From Mucilaginibacter gossypii (GTDB lineage Bacteria; Bacteroidota; Bacteroidia; Sphingobacteriales; Sphingobacteriaceae), in NCBI RefSeq assembly GCF_900100945.1, contig NZ_FNCG01000001.1, positions 558,001-622,000 of the forward strand: 64,000 nucleotides of DNA, written 5' to 3'. The position numbers and the translations under genes were made by a program. Of the stretch, positions 19,301 through 25,825 are shown piece by piece. A model generated the notes under the pieces. That model was not told the origin of the DNA. It saw nothing but the letters and a program-made list of their open reading frames with translations, and searched no databases. Position 1 is the first letter of the stretch. Each line of letters opens with the position of its first letter.

Positions 19301-19493
19301 AGGTGCCGAAGGTAACCGCTCAATAGGTACAGGCGCTGTAGGCGGGATGCTGATCGGTACCATATTCGGTGTGTTTGTGATCCCGGTACTGTTCATCATC
19401 TTCCAATCACTCCAGGAACGCGTAAGCGGTAAACCTGTTGGAAAAGAAATAGAGATTGAGACCGAAACGGTAGCCTCAGAGCAAAATTTTTAA
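16323..19493 (+). CDS. RND multidrug efflux pump, inner-membrane permease (HAE1/AcrB-like)
   Basis: Second AcrB-type proton/drug antiporter, 1056 residues, full length. The start MLRTFIERPVLS is canonical. The TM4 proton-relay pair is intact (D405, D406 in VVDDAIVVVEA), and the TM10 lysine is K939 (AKNAILIVEF). Periplasmic porter domains occupy roughly residues 35-330 and 560-860. It sits between adaptor (51 bases) and channel (20 bases) genes under the upstream TetR. Compared with the pump at 4819-7983 it is a clear paralogue with a different TM4 pair, so the two operons probably differ in origin or energetics. Confidence 0.96.
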   Translation: MLRTFIERPVLSTVISVIIVILGILGLTTLPISEYPDIAPPTVQVSASYQGANAEVVMKSVIVPLEEQINAVENMTYMTSTASNDGSAVITVYFKQGTDPDLAAVNVQNRVSKATSLLPAEVTKAGVTTSKRQSSMVVVFSLSSDNKSYDEKFLQNYANINVLPQIKRISGVGDASSFGIQDYSMRIWLKPDVMATYGLVPDDVNSALAEQNIEAAPGKVGENDNQSFQYVLKYKGRLTSVPEFENIVIRSSTKGQLLRLKDIARVELGAQSYANATTMNGKPAVAIAIYQTAGSNAHELIKNCEQTIEAASKTFPAGISYTSLFSVNDFLDASIEKVVHTLIEAFVLVFIVVFVFLQDFRSTLIPAIAVPVAIVGTFFFLQLFGFTINLLTLFAMVLAIGIVVDDAIVVVEAVHAKLDHGAKSAKAATISAMNDISGAIVSITLVMAAVFIPVTFITGSTGVFYKQFGLTLAVAIFISAVNALTLSPALCALLLKPHPEGEHHKTGLLQRFYTAFNTSFDTITRKYKKSVSFLAAKKWLSIAGIAVFGLIFWFLLKTTPSGFVPNEDQGFIIGDISLPPAASLERTTEVIDKVSGMVRSLPEVESTIRVAGQGILSGAGGSYGLIMVKLKPWDKRTAKGSDVNTVIGKLFGMTAGIKGATVLFFAPPTLQGFGNSSGFEFQVQDKTGGDIVKFAEINGKFLGALNQRPEIQYASTFFNTNFPQFLVDVNVAKCKDAGITVNSVLSALQGYFGGVYASNFNEFGKQYRVMIQADAAYRGTTGSLNNMYVRNANNTMAPISEFVTLKKVYGPESVNRFNLFTSISVNGAPKPGFSTGDAIKAIQEVGAKTLPAGYGFEFSGLTREEIASGSQTIFIFLLCLVFVYFLLSAQYESYILPFAVLLSLPIGLAGAFIFAKIFGIQNNIYLQITLIMLIGLLAKNAILIVEFAVARRRNGESIVQAAIDGSVARLRPILMTSFAFILGLVPLMIASGAGAEGNRSIGTGAVGGMLIGTIFGVFVIPVLFIIFQSLQERVSGKPVGKEIEIETETVASEQNF

Positions 19494-19513
19494 AACGATA
19501 AATAAGCAAAAAA

Positions 19514-20923
19514 ATGATCCATTCATATAAACGGCAAATACTGGCTACGCTGGCAGCAACCGCGGTACTTGCCTCATGTGTTACAAAAAAATACCAGCAG
19601 CCGGTAGTAAATACCGATAAGTTGTATCGCGATACCACTATCAGCGATACCACATCAATGGCCAGCATGCCGGTAAGCCAGCTATTTTCTGATACCGTAC
19701 TGGTAAACCTGATCCAGGAGGGGCTGCGTGAAAACCTCGATTTAAAAACTGCCGTACAGCGCATTAATGAGGCCCAGGCAACATTTAACCAAAGCAAGGC
19801 GGCATATCTGCCAAGCCTGGAAGGGAGCGGAACTGTTACAAGAGCAAAGACATCAGCAGCAAGCTTAAATTTTCCGCCTGAGTTTGCCAACTCGTTCAAC
19901 CTGAAAACAACCACCTACCAGGCAGCGTTAAGTACCAGTTGGGAGGCCGATATCTGGGGTAAATTAAGCAGTTCGAAAAGAGCGGCGCTGGCGTCATTGC
20001 TGCAAAGTGACGCTGCTAAAAGAGCGGTTCAAACCCAGCTCATAGCCGATATAGCAAACGCTTATTATAACCTGCTGGCGCTTGATGAGCAATTGGCTAT
20101 CACTCAGCAAACGCTTACCATACGGGTAAAAGATGTAGAGACCGTAAAAGCCCTGAAGGAAGGTGCTGTGGTAAACGGCGCGGCCGTTGTACAAAGCGAA
20201 GCTAACCGCTATGCCGCCGAGGTTACCATACCCGATCTTAAACAAAGCATCCGCGAAGCCGAGAACGCATTAAGTATTTTACTGGCAAGAGCACCCGGTA
20301 CTATCAAACGTACAACGCTAAGCGAACAGAAACCTGTGGCCGACCTGAAAACGGGCATCCCATCCCAGCTCTTAAAAAATCGCCCGGATGTGCAGGAAGC
20401 TGAGTTTGCCTTCAGGAGTGCGTTTGAGAATACCAACCTGGCACGTACTTATTTTTATCCGCAGCTTACCATTACCGGGCAGGCCGGTTTATCAACCCTG
20501 CAGTTGAAGAACTTTTTTGATCATTCCATATTTTACAACTTTGTTGGCGGCATTACCCAGCCCATTTTTAACAAAGGTCAAAACCGGGCGCGTTTAAGAA
20601 CAGCGCAAGCCCAGCAACAGGAAGCTTATTATGCTTATCAAAAATCATTACTCACGGCGGGGCAGGAGGTAACCAATGCGTTGTTCTCCTACCAAAACGC
20701 CATTGAAAAACAAGGCTCAAGGGTTAAACAGTTGCAGGCGCTTGAAAAATCGGTTGATTATACCAAAGAGTTGCTGCGTTACAGCTCGGCAACTAACTAT
20801 ACCGATGTTTTAACTTCAGAACAAAACTTGCTTGCTGCCCAGTTAAGCGGCGTTAACGATCATTTGCAGGAATTGCAAGCCATAGTTAACCTTTACCGCG
20901 CTCTAGGGGGCGGTTGGAAATAG
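19514..20923 (+). CDS. RND efflux outer-membrane channel lipoprotein (TolC/OprM/NodT family)
   Basis: Exit duct of the second pump, 469 residues, with a lipobox ending at C22 (AVLASC). Family marks include LWEADIWG-like SWEADIWGKLSSSKRA, the LLKNRPDVQEAEFAFRSA segment and the terminal ALGGGWK. It is the last gene of the TetR-adaptor-pump-channel operon and is followed within 26 bases by a strong terminator. Paralogous to the channel at 3361-4806. Confidence 0.94.
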   Translation: MIHSYKRQILATLAATAVLASCVTKKYQQPVVNTDKLYRDTTISDTTSMASMPVSQLFSDTVLVNLIQEGLRENLDLKTAVQRINEAQATFNQSKAAYLPSLEGSGTVTRAKTSAASLNFPPEFANSFNLKTTTYQAALSTSWEADIWGKLSSSKRAALASLLQSDAAKRAVQTQLIADIANAYYNLLALDEQLAITQQTLTIRVKDVETVKALKEGAVVNGAAVVQSEANRYAAEVTIPDLKQSIREAENALSILLARAPGTIKRTTLSEQKPVADLKTGIPSQLLKNRPDVQEAEFAFRSAFENTNLARTYFYPQLTITGQAGLSTLQLKNFFDHSIFYNFVGGITQPIFNKGQNRARLRTAQAQQQEAYYAYQKSLLTAGQEVTNALFSYQNAIEKQGSRVKQLQALEKSVDYTKELLRYSSATNYTDVLTSEQNLLAAQLSGVNDHLQELQAIVNLYRALGGGWK

Positions 20924-20948
20924 ATGATATTGGCACCATGTTAATCAT

Positions 20949-20986
20949 GAAGCCCGGTTTGCAATTGAGCTGCCGGGCTTCTTTTA
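20949..20986 (+). terminator. Rho-independent terminator of the second RND operon
   Basis: GAAGCCCGG (20949-20957) pairs perfectly with CCGGGCTTC (20973-20981) around a 15-base loop and is followed by TTTTAT. Confidence 0.88.
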
Positions 20987-21117
20987 TAGTCGGTGGTGAT
21001 TTTGACATATTTTGAAGTTGTTTAAACATTTATTATCTATGCCAACTAATTGATTTTTGTAAAGCCTGTTATCATACAATCATCTAAACCAAATTGATAA
21101 TTTAATTATGGTTAATT

Positions 21118-21135
21118 ATTTATTAATGAATAAAT
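21118..21135 (+). promoter_or_regulatory. AT-rich palindrome upstream of the tandem TetR genes
   Basis: ATTTATT-AATG-AATAAAT is a perfect 7-4-7 dyad 36 bases before the first TetR start, followed by GAATTTTG (21142-21149), a one-mismatch -7 box. It is a plausible autoregulatory operator, but AT-rich dyads also arise by chance. Confidence 0.3.
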
Positions 21136-21171
21136 TAAAGTGAATTTTGCTTGTGATTGAGAGGTTAAAAC

Positions 21172-21771
21172 ATGGGAAGTAAAGAACGGATATTGCGGCA
21201 AAAGGATGATACCCGCCGAAAAATACTGGACGCTGCATTGGATATGATCAAGTGTGAGGGATGTGATGCGTTAAGTATGCGGAAACTTGCTGAGCATATC
21301 GAGTACACGGCTCCTGCTATTTACGAGTATTTTGAAAGCAAGGAAGCTTTGTATACCGAGCTTGCCCGCAAGGGGCACCTGAAGCTGGCAGCTATGGTAA
21401 AGCTGGCAAAAGAGGCACATACAGACGCCATTGAACAGATGGAGGCTATGTGGTTGGCTTACTGGAACTTTGCAATTGCCTATAAGGAGCTTTACCAGCT
21501 GATGTTTGCTGTTGGTACAGGTTGCAGCCCGGTAGAAAACCGGATAGCGGAAGCATTGGTTTTTCCGGCGATGGTTTCTGAAGTGATACGGGCGCTGTAT
21601 GCACCCCGGGAGGTAAGTGAGGAGGAAGTTCAAAAAAAATACTACACCTACTGGGCCGTAATTCATGGATTGATAGCCATTAACATGATCCAGCTCACGC
21701 GGGATGAAAAAATGAACCAGGAGATCCTGATTGGCGCTATCAGGGGGATCACCGCTTTGATAACTACCTAA
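21172..21771 (+). CDS. TetR/AcrR family transcriptional regulator
   Basis: Regulator of 199 residues. The helix-turn-helix spans about residues 30-60 (ALSMRKLAEHIEYTAPAIYEYF, shortened here to its core AEHIEYTAPAIYEYF). The C-terminal domain, with WLAYWNFAIAYKELYQLMF, resembles the WHG/TetR_C_33 type. It lies after the terminator of the efflux operon and only 4 bases before a second TetR gene, so the two form a bicistronic unit. The target is unknown; the nearby efflux operon is a possibility but already has its own TetR. Confidence 0.9.
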   Translation: MGSKERILRQKDDTRRKILDAALDMIKCEGCDALSMRKLAEHIEYTAPAIYEYFESKEALYTELARKGHLKLAAMVKLAKEAHTDAIEQMEAMWLAYWNFAIAYKELYQLMFAVGTGCSPVENRIAEALVFPAMVSEVIRALYAPREVSEEEVQKKYYTYWAVIHGLIAINMIQLTRDEKMNQEILIGAIRGITALITT

Positions 21772-21775
21772 CGCT

Positions 21776-22372
21776 ATGATTGAGAAGGAGCGGGTTTTAA
21801 ATGGGAGTGAAGCGCTTTTTCTTGAAGCAGGGATAAAAAGCATTACCATGGATGATATTGCCCGGCATCTGGGGATCTCCAAAAAAACAATTTACCAGCA
21901 TTTCAGGGACAAAAATGAACTTGTTACTGCTCTTGTAAAAAAGCGGCTGGCCGATGATGAGGCAATGCTTTGCTCAATTATTAGTGACACGGGTAATATG
22001 ATGGATGAGATGGTTGAGCTCACCAAATGTACAGGGGAGATCTTTTCGAGGGTTAACCCTGCTGTTTTGTTCGATCTGCAAAAGTACCATCACGAAGGCT
22101 GGATGTTATACCTGAAATTTAAAACAGGCTTCATGGTCAATATCATTGAGAAGCTGTTAAAAAAAGGTATCGATCAAGGGTATGTCCGTCCCGAAATTGA
22201 TACCAGAATAATTGCCATTATGCGGGTTAACCAGATTGAACTTGGTTTTAACGCCTCCGTATATCCTCATGCCGAATTTAATTTATGGGATGTCCAGCTG
22301 CAGCTTTTAAACCATTTTAACTATGGCGTTTGTACGTTAAAAGGTATCGCCGTTTTAAATAATGCCGACTGA
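21776..22372 (+). CDS. TetR/AcrR family transcriptional regulator, second of a tandem pair
   Basis: Regulator of 198 residues with a helix-turn-helix at about residues 25-50 (ITMDDIARHLGISKKTIYQH). Its C-terminal domain differs from that of the preceding TetR, so this is not a recent tandem duplication. ATG 21776 lies 4 bases after the previous stop, which implies translational coupling. It ends 3 bases from the convergent rpiA stop. There is no structural gene in the unit. Confidence 0.9.
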   Translation: MIEKERVLNGSEALFLEAGIKSITMDDIARHLGISKKTIYQHFRDKNELVTALVKKRLADDEAMLCSIISDTGNMMDEMVELTKCTGEIFSRVNPAVLFDLQKYHHEGWMLYLKFKTGFMVNIIEKLLKKGIDQGYVRPEIDTRIIAIMRVNQIELGFNASVYPHAEFNLWDVQLQLLNHFNYGVCTLKGIAVLNNAD

Positions 22373-22375
22373 TAG

Positions 22376-23065
22376 TTACCGTTGAGGCCTTATGGTCCGG
22401 ATACCATTTTCGCCTGCAATAATTGCCCTGCCGGCCATTTGGTAAAATAAAGAGTGTTCAACAATACCCGGTATCATTTTAACCAGGGTATTTAATTTAA
22501 CCGGTTCGGGCAGTTCAGTAAATTGTACATCGATCAGCATATTACCATTATCTGATATCAAAGCCCCATCTTTCTGTGTGCTCATACGTTGGGTAAGCGT
22601 AGCCTGGGGAAATAGGATTGCCAGTTTTGCCAGTACAATTTGTAAAGCCTGGGGTAATATCTCTATAACCAGCGGATATGTAGCGTTAAGTTGGGCTGAG
22701 AATTTTCCCTCATCGCCCAGCAAAATAAATTCATGCGCCATTGAGGCAAGGACCTTTTCGGTAGTATGGATCCCGCCGCCGCTTTTCAGGGCGTTTAGTT
22801 CGCTGTCAAACTGGTCGCAGCCATCAAAATAGATATCGAGTTTATTAAGCAAGGCAGGCGACTGAATGCGCAAACCGTATGTGCTTAGCAGTTGAGTTGT
22901 TTTGAATGATGATGAGGTAAATATTAAGGAAGCCGCAAGCTTACGATCCTGGGCTAACATATTAACCAAATGAGCTATGGTGCTCCCGGCTCCCAAACCA
23001 ATAATTTGATTGGGGGTAATCAAGGTTAAAGCGGCTTTAGCTGCTTCCAGTTTATAATCCGTCAT
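22376..23065 (-). CDS. rpiA: Ribose-5-phosphate isomerase A
   Basis: Interconverts ribose 5-phosphate and ribulose 5-phosphate in the non-oxidative pentose phosphate pathway. The 229-residue protein has the phosphate loop GLGAGSTIAH and the substrate segment SSSFKTTQL. From the ATG at 23065, D81, D84, K94 and E103 fall exactly at the numbers of the catalytic residues known for the E. coli enzyme, which also supports this start over the upstream GTG at 23083. The usual DGADE motif is DGCDQ and the usual KGGGG-type segment is KSGGG, so it is a divergent member. A -7-like box (TATCTTAG, minus strand 23077-23070) lies five bases from the ATG. Confidence 0.9.
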   Translation of the reverse strand: MTDYKLEAAKAALTLITPNQIIGLGAGSTIAHLVNMLAQDRKLAASLIFTSSSFKTTQLLSTYGLRIQSPALLNKLDIYFDGCDQFDSELNALKSGGGIHTTEKVLASMAHEFILLGDEGKFSAQLNATYPLVIEILPQALQIVLAKLAILFPQATLTQRMSTQKDGALISDNGNMLIDVQFTELPEPVKLNTLVKMIPGIVEHSLFYQMAGRAIIAGENGIRTIRPQR

Positions 23066-23115
23066 GGCGCTAAGATACAGCACCTGCCGCTAATAACCTT
23101 TGTTAATTTACTCTT

Positions 23116-23175
23116 TTAGTCGTCTATGCCCTCCCACAACTGACTATGTGCTGTTGATATGATATGCTTTTTCAT
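23116..23175 (-). CDS. Possible 19-residue peptide
   Basis: A short frame starting ATG-AAA-AAG encodes MKKHIISTAHSQLWEGIDD and stops 50 bases before the rpiA start. The basic N-terminus and AT-rich upstream region are what one might expect of a small gene, but there is no RBS, no homologue I know and no statistical support at this length. It lies in the 257-base gap between rpiA and the sigma-factor gene, which otherwise shows nothing. Confidence 0.15.
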   Translation of the reverse strand: MKKHIISTAHSQLWEGIDD

Positions 23176-23322
23176 GTTATTGTTTATTTAATGATTTTAA
23201 CCTTCTTTAATAATGAAGACGAATCAAAACCGGGAACATTTTAAAACAGCATAAATTTTTTGTAATCTGTCAGGATGGTATTATCGCATATCAAAATACA
23301 CCACGTAAGTGTTAAAACCTGG

Positions 23323-23892
23323 TTATAAAAACAGCGTTAGCAGATGTGACGCTAATTTTGCCCTCAGTATTTTTAAAGAATTGTTTACCTGCTTTCTAAC
23401 AGTTAAGGGGCTTATCTCCAATATTTCGGCAATTTCGTTGTGCGACAGGTTTGAATCCCTGCTTAACTCAAATATCAGTTTCATTTTTGGAGGTAAAGAG
23501 CTTACTTCGGCCTTAATCAGGGCAATAAGTTCTTTATTTCTTAAATTTTCATCCGTTGTAGATTCGCAGGTTTCCTTAAAATTAATTAATGAGGTAATGT
23601 AATTGGCTTTTACTTTCTCGTGCTTAAAAACGTTTAAAACCTTGTTCCGTATAGCGGTACATAAATAAGCCTGCAAACTGCCTTTAATATCAATTGATGT
23701 TCTTTGGTCCCATAAATGGATAAAAAGCTCCTGTAAAATATCTTTAACAGTATCCCTGTCCGGCAATCTTTTATACGCATGCTGATATAACGCTCCGTAA
23801 TAGCGCGAATGAATCGCCGTAAAAGCAGATATGTCATCTTGCCTTAACAGCGTTATCAAATCGTCGTCACTATATTTACCGTACAAAGCCAT
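23323..23892 (-). CDS. ECF sigma-70 factor (FecI-like, Bacteroidota PUL type)
   Basis: Alternative sigma factor of 189 residues expected to direct transcription of the neighbouring SusC/SusD locus when released by its anti-sigma. Region 2 spans about residues 10-90 (ITLLRQDDISAFTAIHSRYY, then DILQELFIHLWDQR). Region 4 spans about 120-180 (LPPKMKLIFELSRDSNLSHN followed by EIAEILEISPLTVRKQV). The FecR gene is encoded on the opposite strand 600 bases away, whereas these pairs usually sit in tandem. Its partner is inferred from proximity. Confidence 0.93.
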   Translation of the reverse strand: MALYGKYSDDDLITLLRQDDISAFTAIHSRYYGALYQHAYKRLPDRDTVKDILQELFIHLWDQRTSIDIKGSLQAYLCTAIRNKVLNVFKHEKVKANYITSLINFKETCESTTDENLRNKELIALIKAEVSSLPPKMKLIFELSRDSNLSHNEIAEILEISPLTVRKQVNNSLKILRAKLASHLLTLFL

Positions 23893-24053
23893 TAAAGTTT
23901 ACATTGATTATAAATTTGCAAAGCGATATTTATTGATTGATGACCATTGAGGCCCGGGATAAACGAATCGCCTGAAACCGGGTTCCTGTTTATCTAATCG
24001 TATAATTGTTGTTACAAATTAAGAGGACTGGAGTGATTTTAAGCGCTAAAGTT

Positions 24054-24248
24054 CTACGCAACCGTTTGCGTTAATTTGGGCGAATCAGCTTTAACAAAAA
24101 GGTTCTTGCCCTCAATGCGAGCGCTATGTCGCTTTAATCCGCTGATTAAGAGCGCTATTTTTAACTGATTGGTAAAGATTTTACCGTCGGGGTAATTAAT
24201 ACAGGCTTTCAATAACAACACTTCGCGGTTATAAAACTCAAAAAACAT
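24054..24248 (-). CDS. Small hypothetical protein
   Basis: A 64-residue frame starting MFFEFYNREV, with no signal peptide, membrane segment or recognised motif. Amino-acid use is ordinary (KACINYPDGKIF, then QLKIALLISGLKRHSARIEG), which favours a real gene over noise. It is isolated inside the 600-base gap between the sigma factor and FecR. The 10-bp sequence CGTTTGCGTT occurs at 24063-24072 inside its end and again at 24277-24286 upstream. Function unknown. Confidence 0.35.
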   Translation of the reverse strand: MFFEFYNREVLLLKACINYPDGKIFTNQLKIALLISGLKRHSARIEGKNLFVKADSPKLTQTVA

Positions 24249-24456
24249 ATTTATGAGCCTTGTTACGATAAACAAACGTTTGCGTTGAACTTATTTTTGA
24301 CAAATTCTTATGTCTGAAAGCATTAACGACACTATCCGGCAACTTGGAATAGCTAAACCAAAAGTCAGTTTTCAATAAGCTTTCTTACAGTAATAGGAGG
24401 TGATACCTTCCCCAACCTATCATCGGGTAAATTATTTTCAATTTTTTAATTTTTAT

Positions 24457-24479
24457 CTACTCCCTCCCCCCGGTAGTAG
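24457..24479 (+). promoter_or_regulatory. C-rich inverted repeat in the FecR promoter region
   Basis: CTACT (24457-24461) and AGTAG (24475-24479) flank a C-tract and GG, directly followed by TTGTATATAGGG before the fecR start. Position and unusual composition suggest a promoter or regulatory site for the anti-sigma gene. The rest of the 23893-24520 gap is AT-rich with no other strong signal apart from an imperfect hairpin at about 23956-23998. Confidence 0.3.
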
Positions 24480-24520
24480 TTGTATATAGGGTAATAAGGA
24501 TGATATATCCTTTAACGATT

Positions 24521-25648
24521 ATGCAACCACAAGACATCGAAGATTTAATAGAACGGTATAACAGCGGCATGACTACTCCGGCAGAGAACGCTTTGGTTGA
24601 AAGCTGGTATTTAAAATACAAGCACGGCGATCCTTATTTGTCGCAGGAGCAATTGGAAGAAGATCAGAAAGAGAGCCTTGATAATCTGCTGAATGAAATA
24701 CAGGGAAGGACAAAAAGGATACAATTATCGCGTTGGGCAATTGCTGCTTCAATACTTTTTTTTATGGCTGTGGGGGGATACTTTTTTAGCATTAATAATA
24801 ATTCCCGCCGGCAAATAGCTGCAGTTAAGCCTCAAAAACAGGATGTGGCCCCGGGCGGAAACAAAGCCATATTAACATTAGGCGATGGAAGCACTATCGT
24901 ATTAAATGGTGCAAAGATTGGAAAACTCGCACGTCAGGATAACATCCTTATAAAAAAAGCCGCCGACGGCCAAATTAGTTATAGGGATGTTGTTGTGGAC
25001 TTCCATCCGTCAAAGAACATTATATATAACACCGCTACTACGCCGCAAGGCGGGCAGTATCAATTTATTTTGGCCGATGGTACTAAAGTATGGTTAAACG
25101 CATCGTCATCAATAAAATACCCGGTAGTTTTTAATGGTAACGAACGCAGGGTAGAACTTACCGGCGAGGCCTATTTTGAAGTTGCACACAATGCCAAAAA
25201 GCCCTTCAAAGTTATTTCAAACGGGCAAACAGTGGAGGTATTAGGCACCCACTTCAATATCAATGCCTATAATGATGAGCAGGCTGTTAAAACTACCCTG
25301 CTCGAAGGCAGTGTAAAAGTATCGGCCGGGAAAGTGAGTAATATCATTAAACCTGGGCAGCAGGCAAGGTTTGACCACGGCCTGATCGATGTTATGAATG
25401 TAGATGCGGATGAAGTGGTGGCCTGGAAAAATGGATTTTTCTTTTTTGAAGACAATAATATTCAGGAAGTAATGCGGCAGCTTTCGCGCTGGTATGGTGT
25501 TGAAATAAAATATGAAGGACAATTACCCTCACGAAGATTCTCGGGCGAAATTTCCAGGAACGTCAATCTTTCACAAATACTGGATATTCTGAGTTTTAAG
25601 CAAATACATTACAAAATAGATGGGAAAACAATTATTGTAATGAATTAA
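24521..25648 (+). CDS. FecR family anti-sigma factor
   Basis: Inner-membrane protein that holds the ECF sigma factor and relays a signal from the outer-membrane transporter. About 375 residues: a cytoplasmic N-terminal sigma-binding region (DIEDLIERYNSGMTTPAENA), one membrane segment at about 71-90, a periplasmic FecR domain with GGQYQFILADGTKVWLNASS and ELTGEAYFEVAHN, and a C-terminal DUF4974-type domain (NIQEVMRQLSRWYGVEIKYE) that contacts the STN domain of the transporter. ATG 24521 gives the usual FecR N-terminus; ATG 24500 in the same frame is possible. The STN-SusC gene follows 177 bases later. Confidence 0.93.
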   Translation: MQPQDIEDLIERYNSGMTTPAENALVESWYLKYKHGDPYLSQEQLEEDQKESLDNLLNEIQGRTKRIQLSRWAIAASILFFMAVGGYFFSINNNSRRQIAAVKPQKQDVAPGGNKAILTLGDGSTIVLNGAKIGKLARQDNILIKKAADGQISYRDVVVDFHPSKNIIYNTATTPQGGQYQFILADGTKVWLNASSSIKYPVVFNGNERRVELTGEAYFEVAHNAKKPFKVISNGQTVEVLGTHFNINAYNDEQAVKTTLLEGSVKVSAGKVSNIIKPGQQARFDHGLIDVMNVDADEVVAWKNGFFFFEDNNIQEVMRQLSRWYGVEIKYEGQLPSRRFSGEISRNVNLSQILDILSFKQIHYKIDGKTIIVMN

Positions 25649-25744
25649 CACCTGTAATTAACCAATTATTCACCTAAAAAGACGAGAACCCTATGGAAAA
25701 ATAAATACACATCCGGCCTTCAAAATTTGGGCCCATCCCCACAA

Positions 25745-25806
25745 GGTTAACTCAAAAAAAACGCATCCCGAGGGCAATCGGAATGCGGTTAAATATTGAG
25801 TTAACC
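25745..25806 (+). promoter_or_regulatory. Two-tier stem-loop in the susC leader
   Basis: The outer arms GGTTAACTCAA (25745-25755) and TTGAGTTAACC (25796-25806) are perfectly complementary over 11 bp. Inside them CGCATCCCGA (25762-25771) pairs with TCGGAATGCG (25778-25787) with one mismatch. The structure ends 20 bases before the susC ATG and has no T-tract, so it may act as a leader, attenuator, mRNA processing or stability element between fecR and the highly expressed susCD genes. Confidence 0.6.
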
Positions 25807-25825
25807 CTCCCCGCAAAACGGGAAT

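Noticed and set aside
16142..19914. Antisense frames of 101-172 codons over the second RND operon
   Set aside because: They are shadows of conserved pump and channel genes.
21271..21882. 203-codon antisense frame across both TetR genes
   Set aside because: It spans two well-supported helix-turn-helix proteins and their junction on the other strand.
24063..24286. 10-bp direct repeats (CGTTTGCGTT) around the small minus-strand frame, considered as attachment or target sites
   Set aside because: Too short to exceed chance expectation, and no mobile gene lies between them.
24396..24411. Strong Shine-Dalgarno-like sequence AGGAGGTGAT upstream of fecR
   Set aside because: No start codon with an open frame follows at the right distance, and SD sequences are little used in this phylum.
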